DNA of 19,699 nt, from NCBI GenBank assembly GCA_016295895.1, contig JAEDKI010000013.1:1-19699 (forward strand), read 5' to 3'. The DNA comes from Clostridiaceae bacterium (lineage in GTDB: Bacteria; Bacillota; Clostridia; Oscillospirales; Acutalibacteraceae). Position numbers and translations under genes: made by a program. Below are positions 1 through 9,757 of the stretch, piece by piece; the first letter of the stretch is position 1; the number at the start of each line of letters is the position of its first letter. The notes under the pieces are model-generated. The model ran no database searches. It was not told where the DNA came from and worked only from the letters and a program-made list of their open reading frames with translations.

Positions 1-47
1 AAGAACAGCCACAGCAGAGCAAACTACTGTGACTGTTACTGTCTTAT

Positions 48-78
48 GAACACCGCCATTTGAGCGGGTTTTATTATT
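48..78 (+). terminator. Possible weak terminator of an off-window plus-strand gene
   Basis: CCGC (53-56) can pair with GCGG (64-67) around a 7-base loop. With one bulged base, GAAC (48-51) can pair with GTTT (68-71). The stem is followed on the plus strand by a T/A-rich run. On the minus strand no T-run follows, so it would not stop ftsH transcription. One plus-strand frame through bases 2-49 ends in TGA at 47-49 and could be the tail of a gene lying mostly outside the window, but two other frames also stop nearby, so no CDS is called in bases 1-89. Confidence 0.3.
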
Positions 79-89
79 ATAAGGTTTAA

Positions 90-1970
90 TTATACCTCGG
101 GGGAAGCCGCTGTCATAAGCGTTTTGAACTCCTCGCCCGACATCTTTTCGCTGTCAAAAAGAATCTTTGCAACCGCATGGAGCTTATCAATATGCTCCTT
201 GAGGATTGATTCAGTTCTGCTGTAAGCGTTTCTGATGATTTTTTCAATTTCCTCGTCAATCTGAGAAGCAACGCTCTCGGAATAGTTGCGGATATGGTTA
301 TAATCCTTGCCGAGGAACACTTCGTTATTGTCGCTGCCGAAAGCGATGGGGCCGAGCTTGTCGCTCATGCCGTATTTCGTAACCATGCTTCTTGCAATGT
401 CGGTCGCTCTTTCGATATCGTTTGAAGCTCCCGTTGAAACGTCGCCGAGAATCAGGGCTTCGGCAACTCTGCCGCCAAGCAGGCTGACAATATTGTCAAG
501 CATTTCATTCTTTGAGGTGTAGCTCTTATCCTCAACGGGTCTGTAGAGCGTGTAGCCGCCCGCCATTCCTCTCGGGATAATTGAAATCTGATGAACGGGG
601 TCGGTGTGTTCAAGATAGAAGCTTGAAACGGCGTGACCCGCTTCGTGATATGCTGTCAGCTTTTTCGCCTTTTCGTTCATCTTGTGAGATTTCTTTTCCG
701 AACCGACCTGAACCTTAAGCGAAGCCTCGTCAATCTCCTCCATGGTGATTGCCTTCTTACCCCGTCTTGCGGCAAGAAGCGCAGCCTCATTAAGAAGGTT
801 TTCAAGGTCGGCGCCCGTGAATCCGACGGTTGAATGAGCAACGCTGTTAAAATCAACATCGGGGCCTATGGGTTTGCCCTTTGCGTGAACCTTGAGAATT
901 TCAATTCTGCCCTTGGTGTCGGGATAATTAACCGTTACCTGACGGTCAAATCTGCCGGGTCTGAGCAGAGCAGGGTCAAGGATGTCGGGGCGGTTGGTTG
1001 CGGCGATAACGATAACGCCTTCATTCGCTCCGAAGCCGTCCATTTCAACAAGCAGCTGATTCAGCGTCTGCTCTCTTTCATCGTGACCGCCGCCCATGCC
1101 TGCGCCTCTGTGTCTGCCGACTGCGTCGATTTCATCGATGAATATAATTGAAGGTGAATTTTTCTTTGCCTGGTCAAAAAGGTCACGGACTCTCGACGCA
1201 CCTACGCCGACATACATTTCAACAAAATCAGAACCCGATATTGAGAAAAACGGAACATCCGCTTCGCCCGCAACCGCTCTTGCAAGCAAGGTCTTACCCG
1301 TTCCCGGAGGGCCGACGAGCAAAACGCCCTTGGGTATTCTTGCGCCGAGCATATCAAACTTTGCAGGATCTTTGAGGAACTGAACAATTTCTTCAAGTTC
1401 CTCTTTTTCTTCATCTGCGCCCGCAACATCGTTGAATGTCGTCTTTCTTTTTTCGTCCTTAGCCTGCTTGATTCTCGCCTTGCCGAAGCTGAGAGTTCTG
1501 TTATTCTCGTTTGTCATGGTCTGATTCATTCTTCTGAACATAAAGATGGTCAGAGCACCCATAACAAGAAGCAGAATCAAGGTCGGCACTATCTGATAAA
1601 TCCATTGACCCGTTGAACCTGAAACATAACCGGCTTTAATCGGCTTGTCGGGATTCTCACGGTTATATTTGATAACGCCCTCATGGATATCCTCGATAAA
1701 AAGGCTTACGCTCGGAACGGAAAATGCCTTTTCCTGATTATCGCCCTCGACCTTGTAGACCAGCGCACCGCTGCTCAGATTGAGGCTGTATTCCGTAACC
1801 TTGCCTTCATCAAAAAGCGCAACAAGCTGATAATATTCCAGCTTATCCTGCCTCTGAATGCTTGCGTAATAGGTAATTCCGCAAAGAATCATAAGCGGAA
1901 TCAAAATATAAGACAATACTGTTAACAGCTTTTTTCTGGCATTGCCCGAATTGTTATTCTTCGTACTCAA
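90..1970 (-). CDS. ftsH: ATP-dependent zinc metalloprotease FtsH
   Basis: Membrane-anchored AAA+ protease that extracts and degrades unstable or misassembled membrane and cytosolic proteins as a hexamer. At 626 residues it has the usual length. Two membrane segments lie near residues 15-37 and 123-147, flanking a small external domain. The AAA module has Walker A GPPGTGKT (220-227), the pore loop MYVGVGA (252-258), Walker B with IDEID (278-282) and the arginine-finger region around 325-343. The peptidase domain has the zinc site HEAGH (442-446), with the third ligand probably Asp518 in SNDIE. The start is TTG at 1968-1970: the next codons upstream are CAA, TTC and then a TAA stop, and AAGGAG (1983-1988) lies 12 bases before it. 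It is the last gene of the seven-gene minus-strand array, 45 bp after hpt, an order shared with the Bacillus tilS-hprT-ftsH block. Confidence 0.97.
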   Translation of the reverse strand: MSTKNNNSGNARKKLLTVLSYILIPLMILCGITYYASIQRQDKLEYYQLVALFDEGKVTEYSLNLSSGALVYKVEGDNQEKAFSVPSVSLFIEDIHEGVIKYNRENPDKPIKAGYVSGSTGQWIYQIVPTLILLLVMGALTIFMFRRMNQTMTNENNRTLSFGKARIKQAKDEKRKTTFNDVAGADEEKEELEEIVQFLKDPAKFDMLGARIPKGVLLVGPPGTGKTLLARAVAGEADVPFFSISGSDFVEMYVGVGASRVRDLFDQAKKNSPSIIFIDEIDAVGRHRGAGMGGGHDEREQTLNQLLVEMDGFGANEGVIVIAATNRPDILDPALLRPGRFDRQVTVNYPDTKGRIEILKVHAKGKPIGPDVDFNSVAHSTVGFTGADLENLLNEAALLAARRGKKAITMEEIDEASLKVQVGSEKKSHKMNEKAKKLTAYHEAGHAVSSFYLEHTDPVHQISIIPRGMAGGYTLYRPVEDKSYTSKNEMLDNIVSLLGGRVAEALILGDVSTGASNDIERATDIARSMVTKYGMSDKLGPIAFGSDNNEVFLGKDYNHIRNYSESVASQIDEEIEKIIRNAYSRTESILKEHIDKLHAVAKILFDSEKMSGEEFKTLMTAASPEV

Positions 1971-1982
1971 TTGGAATTATCA

Positions 1983-1988
1983 CTCCTT
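1983..1988 (-). promoter_or_regulatory. Ribosome binding site that fixes a TTG start for ftsH
   Basis: Minus-strand AAGGAG, 12 bases upstream of TTG. The reading frame is closed by TAA three codons above the TTG, and no ATG or GTG lies between, so TTG is the only sensible start giving the full N-terminal membrane segment. A non-ATG start with a slightly long spacer suggests modest translation. Confidence 0.7.
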
Positions 1989-2015
1989 ATTGTATCTTTC
2001 CCTGCGGAGGAAGAA

Positions 2016-2558
2016 TTATTTTTCATATATCTCTCTTTTGAGAACTCCGATGAACGGAAGATTTCTGTATTTTTCATCATAGTCAAGACCGTAGCCGACA
2101 ACAAATTCATCGGGAACCTCTGCGCCCGAATAATCGGCAAAAATGTCGTCAACCGCTCTGCGTTCGGGCTTGTCGAGCAATGTGCAGATTTTTATGCTCT
2201 TCGGATTTCGGCTGAGCAATATTTTCTTCAGATAGCTGAGAGTTTTGCCCGAGTCAAGAATATCCTCAACAATAAGAACATCATAGCCCTGCAAATCAAT
2301 GTCAAGATCCTTTATAATTTTAACAACGCCGCTTGATTCGGTTTTGTTTTTGTAGCTTGAAACGCACATAAAGTCAATTGCGCAGGGAACCGTTATGGCT
2401 CTCATCAAGTCTGCCATAAAAATAACCGAGCCCTTGAGAACGCTGACAAGCAGGAGATTTTTGCCTTTGTAGTCCTCACTTATCTGCTTGCCGAGCCTCT
2501 GAACAATCGAGCGAAGCGTTTCTTCGCTGTAATACACTTTTTCGATATCGTTAATCAT
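2016..2558 (-). CDS. hpt: Hypoxanthine(-guanine) phosphoribosyltransferase
   Basis: Purine-salvage enzyme that joins hypoxanthine or guanine to PRPP, giving IMP or GMP in the cytoplasm. The PRPP-binding loop of type I phosphoribosyltransferases is clear ([12 protein letters not shown], residues 95-106). The pyrophosphate-loop region LKGS (41-44) and the conserved C-terminal stretch [17 protein letters not shown] (152-168) also match HPRT. The ATG at 2556-2558 gives 180 residues, the family's usual length, and has AAAGGA upstream. An in-frame ATG eight codons earlier (2580-2582) would add MGYERIGI and has no better ribosome site. It starts 25 bp after tilS stops. In Firmicutes hpt commonly sits between tilS and ftsH, and TilS and HprT have been linked to ftsH regulation in Bacillus; nothing here tests that. 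Confidence 0.95.
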   Translation of the reverse strand: MINDIEKVYYSEETLRSIVQRLGKQISEDYKGKNLLLVSVLKGSVIFMADLMRAITVPCAIDFMCVSSYKNKTESSGVVKIIKDLDIDLQGYDVLIVEDILDSGKTLSYLKKILLSRNPKSIKICTLLDKPERRAVDDIFADYSGAEVPDEFVVGYGLDYDEKYRNLPFIGVLKREIYEK

Positions 2559-2583
2559 TATCCCAATCCTTTCATACCCCATG

Positions 2584-3918
2584 TCAGCTTCTTTTTATTT
2601 TAACTGCCGCCATGCGCTTTGTTGCGCCCGTTACGGCAACCCTTTTGTCGCATCCTGCCCCCTCAACGAGCACAACACCGCAGTCATCCGCAAGAACGGC
2701 AACGGAACTGCGCTTTTCGGGAGGAACGGAAAGCTCATTAAACAGCTTTTTGAGGCTCTTGGTGCAGCCTCTTGAAGCGAGGGTTATTTTATCGCCTGCC
2801 ATTCTGCTGCGAACTGTCAGCTTTCCGATAATTTTATCACAGTCAAGGCAATAATCCAAGACCTGTTTTGAAAAGTTTTGTAAATTATTTATTGCGTTAA
2901 TGTTAATAATCTCTGTTTCAATCTCTGCAGAGCCGAAAACAGCCTTGCCGTCATTGAACACGGCACTTTCGGGCTGTTCGGATTCGGGCGGAAAATCAAG
3001 CGTTCCTTTTCTGACCCTGACGGTTATTCCGCCGTTAATCTGCAAATTTCCCGAGCTTTCAAGCAGAGCACAAAGGCTGTTAATAAACTTATTCTCGGGA
3101 GTTATGCCGAATTCACGCTCAATAATGCCGATAAGCGCACGCTTTTTGACGGGAGCGGGAGCTTCTGCGATAACCGAAGCGTCATATCCGCCGCTTTTTT
3201 TCGATTTCTCAATTATTTCGTTTGACAGAGAGCGCAGGAACGCCTCATCCTCGTTGAGAGAATCAATACAGCGTAAAGCGCAGGTCTGAAATGACGGATT
3301 TATCTTTTCAAGCTCGGTCACAACATTGTGTCTTATTCTGTTTCTCGAATAATGAACATCGGAGTTTGTTTCGTCGGTTGCATATCCGATTGAATTTTTA
3401 TTGCAGAAATCAACTATCTCCGCCTTTGAGCAGTCAATGAGCGGTCTTATTATGTTATCTCTGACCGCAGGCACGGAGCAAAGTCCTCTCAAAGCGCCGC
3501 CCCTTGCAAAGTTGAAAAGAAAGGTTTCAACCCTGTCGCTCAGATTATGAGCGGTTGCTATCGTTATGTCGCTGCCTAAGGAATTGAAAAAATCATATCT
3601 GACCTGCCTGCCGCACTCCTCAACGCCGATTCCTTTTTCCGACGCAAGAGCCGCAACATCGGCTTTCAGAACATGAAGCGGAACACCGATTTCGGCGCAT
3701 TTTTCGGCAACAAGCCGTTCGTCTCTGTCAGCGCTCTCGCCCCTCAGCCCGTGATTGACATGAGCGGCGCAAAGCTCAAAGCCGAACTCCTCTTTAAGCG
3801 AATTAAGAATATAAAGCATCGCCATTGAATCGCTGCCGCCCGAAACAGCCGCAACGACCTTTGCACCCTTTCGGAGCATTCCGTATTTTTCAACCGTGGC
3901 TCTGACCTTAATAATCAT
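2584..3918 (-). CDS. tilS: tRNA(Ile)-lysidine synthase TilS
   Basis: ATP-dependent enzyme that converts C34 of the tRNA-Ile CAU anticodon to lysidine, switching both its charging and its codon reading from Met to Ile. The N-terminal PP-loop motif is SGGSDS (residues 26-31 from the chosen start). The following ATPase motif reads [10 protein letters not shown], where many homologues have HHxxDDxxET, and RGGALRGL follows it. A C-terminal TilS-type domain covers about the last 75 residues. The chosen ATG (3916-3918, protein starting MIIKVRA) overlaps the last 11 bases of dnaB and has GGAG about 11 bases upstream, inside dnaB. The longer frame to 4008 would add 30 residues of dnaB antisense-like sequence and is unlikely. 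The 444-residue product matches the usual length. Confidence 0.93.
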   Translation of the reverse strand: MIIKVRATVEKYGMLRKGAKVVAAVSGGSDSMAMLYILNSLKEEFGFELCAAHVNHGLRGESADRDERLVAEKCAEIGVPLHVLKADVAALASEKGIGVEECGRQVRYDFFNSLGSDITIATAHNLSDRVETFLFNFARGGALRGLCSVPAVRDNIIRPLIDCSKAEIVDFCNKNSIGYATDETNSDVHYSRNRIRHNVVTELEKINPSFQTCALRCIDSLNEDEAFLRSLSNEIIEKSKKSGGYDASVIAEAPAPVKKRALIGIIEREFGITPENKFINSLCALLESSGNLQINGGITVRVRKGTLDFPPESEQPESAVFNDGKAVFGSAEIETEIININAINNLQNFSKQVLDYCLDCDKIIGKLTVRSRMAGDKITLASRGCTKSLKKLFNELSVPPEKRSSVAVLADDCGVVLVEGAGCDKRVAVTGATKRMAAVKIKRS

Positions 3919-5293
3919 CGTGAATTTTCTCCATCTGGAGGAACAGAGTATGTTCTGCATCCCATGCGAATTCAACCGTACCCGTTTCGCCGTGACGGTT
4001 TTTGGCAACGATTACCTCGGCAATGTTGACATCTGCCTTTGTCTCCTGCGGCTCCTCGTCATCATCTTTTTCGCCTTTATAATAATCGGGTCGGTAAAGC
4101 ATCATAACGATATCGGCATCCTGCTCGATTGAGCCTGATTCACGCAAATCCGAAAGCTGAGGGCGGTGAGACTTTCCCCTGCCCTCGGTTCCTCTTGAAA
4201 GCTGAGCACAGCAGACAATCGGAATGTTAAGGTCTTTCGCCATCATTTTGAGATTTCTCGTTATCTCGCTGACCTCCTGAACACGGTTTTCGGTTCTGGT
4301 GCTTCCCTTTATCAGACCGAGATAATCGATAATGACGCATTCAACGCCGCCCAGACGCCTTGTTTTGGCTTTCATTTCGGGAACGGTGATTGTCGATGTA
4401 TCGTCAAAATAAAGCTCGCAGTCATTGAGCGCACTTGTCGCCATGCCGATTCTTATCCACTCGTCATTTGAAATCTGACCGTTTCTCATCTTCATGCTTG
4501 AAACTCTTGCTTCCGTTCCGAGAACTCTCATTGCAAGCTGTTCCTTTGTCATTTCAAGAGAGAAAAACAGCACCTTGCGCTTGCCGACTGCGGCAACATT
4601 TCTGGCAAGGTTGAGCGCAAAGCTTGTTTTACCCATTGCAGGTCTTGCGCCGATCAGAATAAGGTCGGAGCGATTAAGACCCGTAAGAATATTATCAAGA
4701 TCCGAAAATCCCGTTGTGAAGCCTTTATAAAGCTCCTTGTCCTCGCCCGTTATCTTCTTGAGAGTGTCGTAAACATTGTTAACGATAATATCTTTAAGCT
4801 TTGAGGGGGCGTTTGTCGTTTTGCCCTGACGGATATTATAAATTTTCTGCTCCGCATTGTCGAGCAGAGCGTCCGCCGTTTCCTCCTGAGCAACTGCGCT
4901 GTCAATCGTTTCGGCAGAAATGCTGATTAAAGTTCTGATATAGAACTTTTCTCTGACTATCTTCGCATACATCTCAACATTTTCGGTTGAGGGAACCATC
5001 TGAGCAAGCTCAAAAAGATAGTTTCTGCCTGAAGCGTTGTCATAAACCCCGTTCTGAACGAGCAGGTCAAGAACAACGAGCGGGTCAATCAGCTTGCCCA
5101 TGCTGTCAAGCGTGAGCATTGCTTCAAATATCGCCGAATGCTGAGGAAGATAGAACGATTCGGGGTTTACGAAAACGGCCGCCTGAGAGAGGCAGGACGG
5201 GTCAACAAGAATACTGCCGAGCACCGCCTGCTCAGCCTCTGCGCTGAACGGCATCTGAATATTTTCAAGTGAAAGCAAACTGTTATCTGCCAT
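3908..5293 (-). CDS. dnaB: Replicative DNA helicase DnaB (DnaC in Bacillus naming)
   Basis: Hexameric 5'-3' helicase that unwinds DNA ahead of the replication fork and recruits primase. At 461 residues it is full length. The N-terminal domain begins with the typical MPFSAEAEQAVLGSIL stretch (14-29). The RecA-like C-terminal domain has Walker A GARPAMGKTS (215-224), the catalytic glutamate in SLEM (245-248), Walker B IIDYL (321-325), the conserved QLSRGTEGR region (364-372), and the arginine-finger region KNRHGETG (431-438). No intein interrupts the Walker A or QLSR regions, which are known intein sites in this gene. ATG at 5291-5293 follows a CGGAG site and lies 18 bp after rplI. The rplI-dnaB pairing is conserved in Firmicutes. 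The end overlaps the tilS start, suggesting translational coupling. Confidence 0.97.
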   Translation of the reverse strand: MADNSLLSLENIQMPFSAEAEQAVLGSILVDPSCLSQAAVFVNPESFYLPQHSAIFEAMLTLDSMGKLIDPLVVLDLLVQNGVYDNASGRNYLFELAQMVPSTENVEMYAKIVREKFYIRTLISISAETIDSAVAQEETADALLDNAEQKIYNIRQGKTTNAPSKLKDIIVNNVYDTLKKITGEDKELYKGFTTGFSDLDNILTGLNRSDLILIGARPAMGKTSFALNLARNVAAVGKRKVLFFSLEMTKEQLAMRVLGTEARVSSMKMRNGQISNDEWIRIGMATSALNDCELYFDDTSTITVPEMKAKTRRLGGVECVIIDYLGLIKGSTRTENRVQEVSEITRNLKMMAKDLNIPIVCCAQLSRGTEGRGKSHRPQLSDLRESGSIEQDADIVMMLYRPDYYKGEKDDDEEPQETKADVNIAEVIVAKNRHGETGTVEFAWDAEHTLFLQMEKIHDDY

Positions 5294-5311
5294 TATTATT
5301 CTCCGTTCGGA

Positions 5312-5755
5312 TTATTGTTCTCCAACCATTACAAACATTGATGCGGAGATTCCGTTATAAAGCTTGACCTCAACGGGATAAGTGCCGAAAGCCTTGATAT
5401 CCTCAACGGCAACCTTTCTTTTGTCAAGCTGCATTGAAAACTGATTTGAAATAGCCGAAGCAACATCCTTTGAGGTTATCGAGCCGAAAAGCTTGCCGTT
5501 TGCGCCCGCTTTTGCCGTAAGCTTGACGGTTTTGCCCTCAAGCTTTGCCGCACTTTCTTTTGCGGCGGCAATTTCGGTTTCAATGCGGTGCTTTTCTGCC
5601 GCTTCTCTGTTTTTAAGCTCGCTCATCGCCTGAGAATTTGCCTCCATGGCAAGCTTTCTCGGGAAAAGGAAGTTTCTTGCGTAGCCGTCTGAAGCATTGA
5701 CAAGCTCACCCTTTTTGCCGAGGCCTTTAACATCCTGTGTTAAAACAACTTTCAT
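5312..5755 (-). CDS. rplI: 50S ribosomal protein L9
   Basis: Binds 23S rRNA near the base of the L1 stalk and helps keep translational frame. The 147 residues begin with the canonical L9 pattern: [17 protein letters not shown], then the signature region with [14 protein letters not shown] (23-36). A long charged helix and the C-terminal globular domain follow (about 80-147). Minus-strand AAGGAGAG lies about 8 bases before ATG (5753-5755). It sits 15 bp after gdpP and 18 bp before dnaB, the same gdpP(yybT)-rplI-dnaB order as in Bacillus and relatives. Nothing is unusual about it. Confidence 0.98.
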   Translation of the reverse strand: MKVVLTQDVKGLGKKGELVNASDGYARNFLFPRKLAMEANSQAMSELKNREAAEKHRIETEIAAAKESAAKLEGKTVKLTAKAGANGKLFGSITSKDVASAISNQFSMQLDKRKVAVEDIKAFGTYPVEVKLYNGISASMFVMVGEQ

Positions 5756-5770
5756 ATCTTTAATCTCTCC

Positions 5771-7738
5771 TTACTGATTATTCTCAAAAAATCGGCTGAT
5801 TTCGGCGCATAACGCCTCTTTCGCCTTTTTAAGGTCATAGCCCTTGAGCTGACACGCCGCCATAGTCTGATGACCGCCGCCGCCGAGAGCTTCCATAATT
5901 ATCTGAACATTGATTTCGCCGAGACTGCGGGCTGAAATATTGACCGAACCGCCGCCGTTATACATAACGAACGAAGCTTTGATTCCGCTGACATTCAGCA
6001 GCTCGTCCGCCGCCTGAGCGGAAATAATTCTGATATCGGGCGAATCGAAATCCGCCGACGAAACCGCACAGCCCATGAAATTCTCAGCCGAGCAAATAAC
6101 CTTTGTGCGAAGCTTGTTGACTTCAAGCGAATTTGCAAAAAGCTTCTTAACGCTTATCATATCGGCATTTTTATCCTTCAGGAACGCCGCCGCCTCAAAG
6201 GTTCTGACGCCCGAACCGACAACAAAATCCTTGGTGTCAAGCATTATGCCCGCAAGCAGAGCCTCGGCAACCGTTTTGGTAATATTGACCTCAGGCTCCA
6301 TATATTGAAGAAGCTCCGTAACCATTTCGCAGGATGAAGACGCACCGGGATCATGGTGAAAAATAATTGCGTTTTCAACATCCGTTACAGCCCGCCTGTG
6401 ATGGTCAATAATAACCTTGGTTTCGGATTTTTCATAAAGCTTCGGGAATTCCACAAACGATTCAATATGAGTGTCAACAACGATAAGCAGGCTCTTTTTA
6501 TCAACGATGTCAAGAGCCTTATCCTGACCGATTATCAGCTCTCCCATTCCCTCATCGTCAAGCTTTTTGATAAGAGAAAGAGCAAGGGTCTTTTTTCTGT
6601 CGGTTGCTATATAAACGGGGATTCCGAAGCTTTGGCAGGCGCACGCCAAGCCGACAGCCGCACCGACAGCGTCAAGGTCGGTATAGGAATGACCCATTAT
6701 TAAAACATTGCTGCTCGATTTGATAAGCTCCGAAAGTGCCGAGCCGACAATGCGGCTTTTAACCTTGTTGCGCTTCTCGGCGCTCTTTGAAACGCCGCCG
6801 ATATATTCGTATCCGTCCTTTGTCTTTATGGCAACCTGGTCTCCGCCTCTGCCGAGAGCCATTTCAAGCGCCTTTCTTGCGCTTTTTTCGCAGGATTGAA
6901 CATCCTTGCCGCCCGAAACGCCGATTGAAAGGGTCGCTCCGACCTTTTTGCCCTTGTATTCATAGCTTCTGACGGTCTGAAGAACCGAAAATCGGTCTTC
7001 CTTCATGCGGGCAATATTTTTATGCTCGGTAATTATCAGATAGCGGTCTTCGCTGATTTTTTTGACGAAGCTGTTGTAGGATTCCGCCCAATTATCGAGA
7101 GCCGCTTCAACCTGACTCTTGATTTCGGCAATTTCGCTGTCTCTGAAATCGTTTCTTGAGCCGTCAAGGTTATCCATTTCAACAACGAGAGCATAGGGGC
7201 GTGAGTTATAATATTCAAGCTCAATCTTTTTAAGGTCGGTATTGTCAAGATAATAGAAAGCGCACATCCTGCTGCCGCCCGACTGATATGTAACGGCGTA
7301 AACGGTGTAATACCGCTCGCCGATTTTAACGCATGCGCTCCCCCGTTCGGTCAGTTCTTCAACACCGAGCCCGTTCGTGAACATTTCAAGCGTATCTGTC
7401 TGAGCAACCTTGTCGGGCGAAATCTCGTTCATAAACCTCTGACTTCGCCAGATAACGCTACCCGATTCGTCGCAGACCGCAACGGGAAAAGGAAAGTTTG
7501 AAAGCACCTTTTCATCGGTGAAATCAAGCTTTTTGGCAGTTTTAATCAGGAAACGCTTATATCTGTTCCCGGCAGACAGTGCTCTGTAGACCGCAACGGC
7601 GAAAACTATCAGAAAAGCAACGCATTCGGCAACCGCAAGGCGGGGTTCAATAAAAACGGTCATGGCTATAAATGCCGCCGAAATGCCGGCAACCAGACAC
7701 AACAGAACGCTGTCATACCAAAAACCTTTGAATTTCAT
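5771..7738 (-). CDS. gdpP: Cyclic-di-AMP phosphodiesterase GdpP (DHH/DHHA1, degenerate GGDEF)
   Basis: Membrane-bound enzyme expected to hydrolyse c-di-AMP to pApA, controlling potassium and osmolyte transport and wall stress responses. The 655 residues are laid out as in GdpP/YybT: two N-terminal membrane helices (about 9-31 and 35-53); a PAS-like segment (about 80-165, from NFPFPVAVCDESG); a degenerate GGDEF domain (about 180-310) whose active-site region reads SEDRYLII rather than GGDEF; a DHH domain with metal ligands in GHSYTDLDA (349-357, Asp354 and Asp356), Asp422, DHH (445-447) and Asp501; and a DHHA1 domain with GGGGH (619-623). ATG abuts the TAA stop of rnj with no gap, and its GGAGGT ribosome site lies inside the rnj 3' end, so the two are probably translationally coupled. 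It precedes rplI by 15 bp. Confidence 0.95.
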   Translation of the reverse strand: MKFKGFWYDSVLLCLVAGISAAFIAMTVFIEPRLAVAECVAFLIVFAVAVYRALSAGNRYKRFLIKTAKKLDFTDEKVLSNFPFPVAVCDESGSVIWRSQRFMNEISPDKVAQTDTLEMFTNGLGVEELTERGSACVKIGERYYTVYAVTYQSGGSRMCAFYYLDNTDLKKIELEYYNSRPYALVVEMDNLDGSRNDFRDSEIAEIKSQVEAALDNWAESYNSFVKKISEDRYLIITEHKNIARMKEDRFSVLQTVRSYEYKGKKVGATLSIGVSGGKDVQSCEKSARKALEMALGRGGDQVAIKTKDGYEYIGGVSKSAEKRNKVKSRIVGSALSELIKSSSNVLIMGHSYTDLDAVGAAVGLACACQSFGIPVYIATDRKKTLALSLIKKLDDEGMGELIIGQDKALDIVDKKSLLIVVDTHIESFVEFPKLYEKSETKVIIDHHRRAVTDVENAIIFHHDPGASSSCEMVTELLQYMEPEVNITKTVAEALLAGIMLDTKDFVVGSGVRTFEAAAFLKDKNADMISVKKLFANSLEVNKLRTKVICSAENFMGCAVSSADFDSPDIRIISAQAADELLNVSGIKASFVMYNGGGSVNISARSLGEINVQIIMEALGGGGHQTMAACQLKGYDLKKAKEALCAEISRFFENNQ

Positions 7739-9571
7739 TTAGACCTCCATAATTATGGGAAGAATAACGGGGCTTCTCTTTGTCTGCTCATAGACGAAAT
7801 GAGAAACAGCATCCCTCAGCTTGCTTTTTATGGCAGAAATGTCATTTATATTGCTGTAATAGCAATTTTCAAGCGCTTTTTCAGCACATTTTCTTGCATT
7901 GTCAATAAGCTCCTCGGCTTCTTTGACATAAACAAAGCCTCTTGTGAAAACCTCGGGCCCTGCGATAATCTGACCCGTCTGATAATCGATTGAAGCCGCA
8001 ACGATGATAATTCCGTCCTGGCTGAGGTGCTTTCTGTCTCTGAGAACAACGCTTCCGACATCTCCGACTCCGTAGCCGTCAACAAAGACCTTGCCTGCGG
8101 GAACGGAAGCTCCGTTTTTGATTGATTTGTTTGTAATTTCGGCAACATAGCCGTTATCTGCTATAAAGATATTCTCTTTGCTGATTCCAAGACCCTCCGC
8201 AAGCGCCGCATGCTTTCTCAGATGCTTCTGCTCGCCGTGAATCGGGATAAAATATTTCGGCTTGACAAGCCCCATGATGAGCTTGAGCTCCTCCTGGCAG
8301 GCATGACCCGAAACATGAACATCATACATCTTTTCGTATATAACCTGCGCTCCGAGCTTTAACAGTTCATTGACAACCTTGCCGACCGTCTTTTCGTTGC
8401 CCGGAATCGGGGTTGCGGAAATGATGACATAATCGTTCGGGTGGATTTCAACCTTGCGATGATCGGAAAATGCCATTCTTGAAAGCGCCGACATCGGCTC
8501 GCCCTGACTGCCCGTTGTTATGATAACCAGATTCTCTGCGGGGTAGCGGTTGATAAGATCGGCGTTGATAAGAACGCCCTCGGGAATGTTGAGATAACCG
8601 AGCTGTGCGCTGATATTGACAACGTTTTCAAGGCTCCTGCCGATAATCGCAACCTTTCTGCCCAGAGAGCTTGCAACATTGATTATCTGCTGAACTCTGT
8701 GGATATTCGAGGCAAAGGTTGCAACGATTATTCTGTTTTTGCCCGCCTTGCGGAACAGAACCTCAAAGGATTCGCCAACCTTTCGCTCGCTCTCTGTGTA
8801 GCCGGGTCTTTCGGCGTTGGTTGAATCCGAAAGCAGGCAGAGAACGCCTTCGTTGCCGAGCTGAGCAAATCGGGCAAGGTCAATCATGCCTCCGTCAATG
8901 GGCGTGCTGTCAATCTTGAAGTCGCCCATATGAACAACCGTTCCGTTTTCGTATTTTATCGCAAGTGCAACAGCATCGGGGATTGAATGGTTAACATGAA
9001 TCGCTTCAACATCAAATCCGCCGAAGCTGACAACATCCCCCGGAGCTATTTCGTGAAGCTTTGCGCTGCTGAGCAGGCCGTGCTCTTTGAGCTTGCCCTG
9101 AATCAGACCTATGGTCAGCTTTGTGCCGTAAACCGGAAAATTGGCGGTTTTGAGCAGATAGGCAAGAGCGCCTATATGATCCTCATGGCCGTGAGTTATG
9201 ATAACTCCCCTGATTTTGTCGGCGTTGCGCTCAACATAAGAGAAATCGGGGATAACCAGATCAACTCCGAGCATTTCGGGGTCGGGGAATGAAAGTCCGC
9301 AGTCAACAAGGAACATATCGTCCTTGTATTCATAGAGAGTCATGTTTTTGCCGACCTCGTTCAGTCCGCCGAGAAAAGCGATTTTGAGCGGAAGCTCATT
9401 CGTTTTTCTGTATTTCTTTGCAGAACCGTTTCTCGGCTTTGAGGGAGCAGGTCTTTTTGCCTGCTTTGTCTGAGCAGCCTGTGTCTTTCGCTGCTTTGTC
9501 TGCTTGTTTTGCTTATTCTGCTGATTATTTGACTTTTTAGTGCTGTTTTCCGAATTATTTTTCTTCTGCAT
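7739..9571 (-). CDS. rnj: Ribonuclease J
   Basis: Metallo-beta-lactamase/beta-CASP nuclease with 5'-3' exonuclease and endonuclease activity, central to mRNA turnover and rRNA maturation in Firmicutes. Conserved landmarks are LGGLNEVGKN (67-76), the zinc motif HGHEDH (127-132), VVHMGDFKID (212-221), the beta-CASP signature region with SDSTNAERPG (248-257), and SGHACQEEL followed by a PIHGE motif. The C-terminal RNase J domain ends in VILPIIMEV. Residues 1-58 are an added tail of Lys, Gln, Asn, Thr and Ser, low in complexity and strongly basic, before the family's usual start. ATG at 9569-9571 has AGGAG (9577-9581) upstream. It is first in the seven-gene array, behind its own strong promoter and a long structured leader. 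Confidence 0.96.
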   Translation of the reverse strand: MQKKNNSENSTKKSNNQQNKQNKQTKQRKTQAAQTKQAKRPAPSKPRNGSAKKYRKTNELPLKIAFLGGLNEVGKNMTLYEYKDDMFLVDCGLSFPDPEMLGVDLVIPDFSYVERNADKIRGVIITHGHEDHIGALAYLLKTANFPVYGTKLTIGLIQGKLKEHGLLSSAKLHEIAPGDVVSFGGFDVEAIHVNHSIPDAVALAIKYENGTVVHMGDFKIDSTPIDGGMIDLARFAQLGNEGVLCLLSDSTNAERPGYTESERKVGESFEVLFRKAGKNRIIVATFASNIHRVQQIINVASSLGRKVAIIGRSLENVVNISAQLGYLNIPEGVLINADLINRYPAENLVIITTGSQGEPMSALSRMAFSDHRKVEIHPNDYVIISATPIPGNEKTVGKVVNELLKLGAQVIYEKMYDVHVSGHACQEELKLIMGLVKPKYFIPIHGEQKHLRKHAALAEGLGISKENIFIADNGYVAEITNKSIKNGASVPAGKVFVDGYGVGDVGSVVLRDRKHLSQDGIIIVAASIDYQTGQIIAGPEVFTRGFVYVKEAEELIDNARKCAEKALENCYYSNINDISAIKSKLRDAVSHFVYEQTKRSPVILPIIMEV

Positions 9572-9751
9572 ATTTTCTCCTGTTCTTCTTAAAATTCAGT
9601 GACACCCGGAATGCATCGGGAACTGCAAAACAGACCCGTGCGGTATCACCGTTGTTTTCGGCATATGCCGAAATATATCTTCAAACAAATCAAATCCTAT
9701 GTTAGTGCAACCGCAAAAGCGGCTGCAATGCCGAACTTCGCTCTTATCCCA
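9572..9751 (-). promoter_or_regulatory. Long structured 5' leader of the rnj operon
   Basis: About 180 nt of non-coding RNA would precede rnj if transcription starts near 9751. Four hairpins can be drawn: 9-bp arms at 9706-9714 and 9719-9727 with a UUUU loop; the perfect 18-base palindrome TTTCGGCATATGCCGAAA at 9656-9673; CGGT/ACCG at 9641-9651; and CCCG/CGGG at 9605-9620. The first stem is fully paired only as minus-strand RNA, where the odd position is a G-U wobble (A-C on the plus strand), which supports an RNA role. I see no T-tract terminator and recognise no known riboswitch. The palindrome could instead be a DNA operator. Confidence 0.55.
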
Positions 9752-9757
9752 CTGTAT

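Noticed and set aside
834..1383. Open frames of 95-105 codons on the plus strand opposite ftsH
   Set aside because: They lie antisense to the conserved AAA domain, have no ribosome site, and their composition mirrors ftsH codon bias.
4600..5000. Search for an intein or frameshift in dnaB
   Set aside because: The helicase frame is continuous at normal length, and the Walker A and other usual intein sites are uninterrupted.
9656..9673. Perfect 18-base palindrome considered as a phage or integrase attachment site
   Set aside because: There is no integrase, no second copy seen and no element boundary; it fits better as a leader hairpin or operator.
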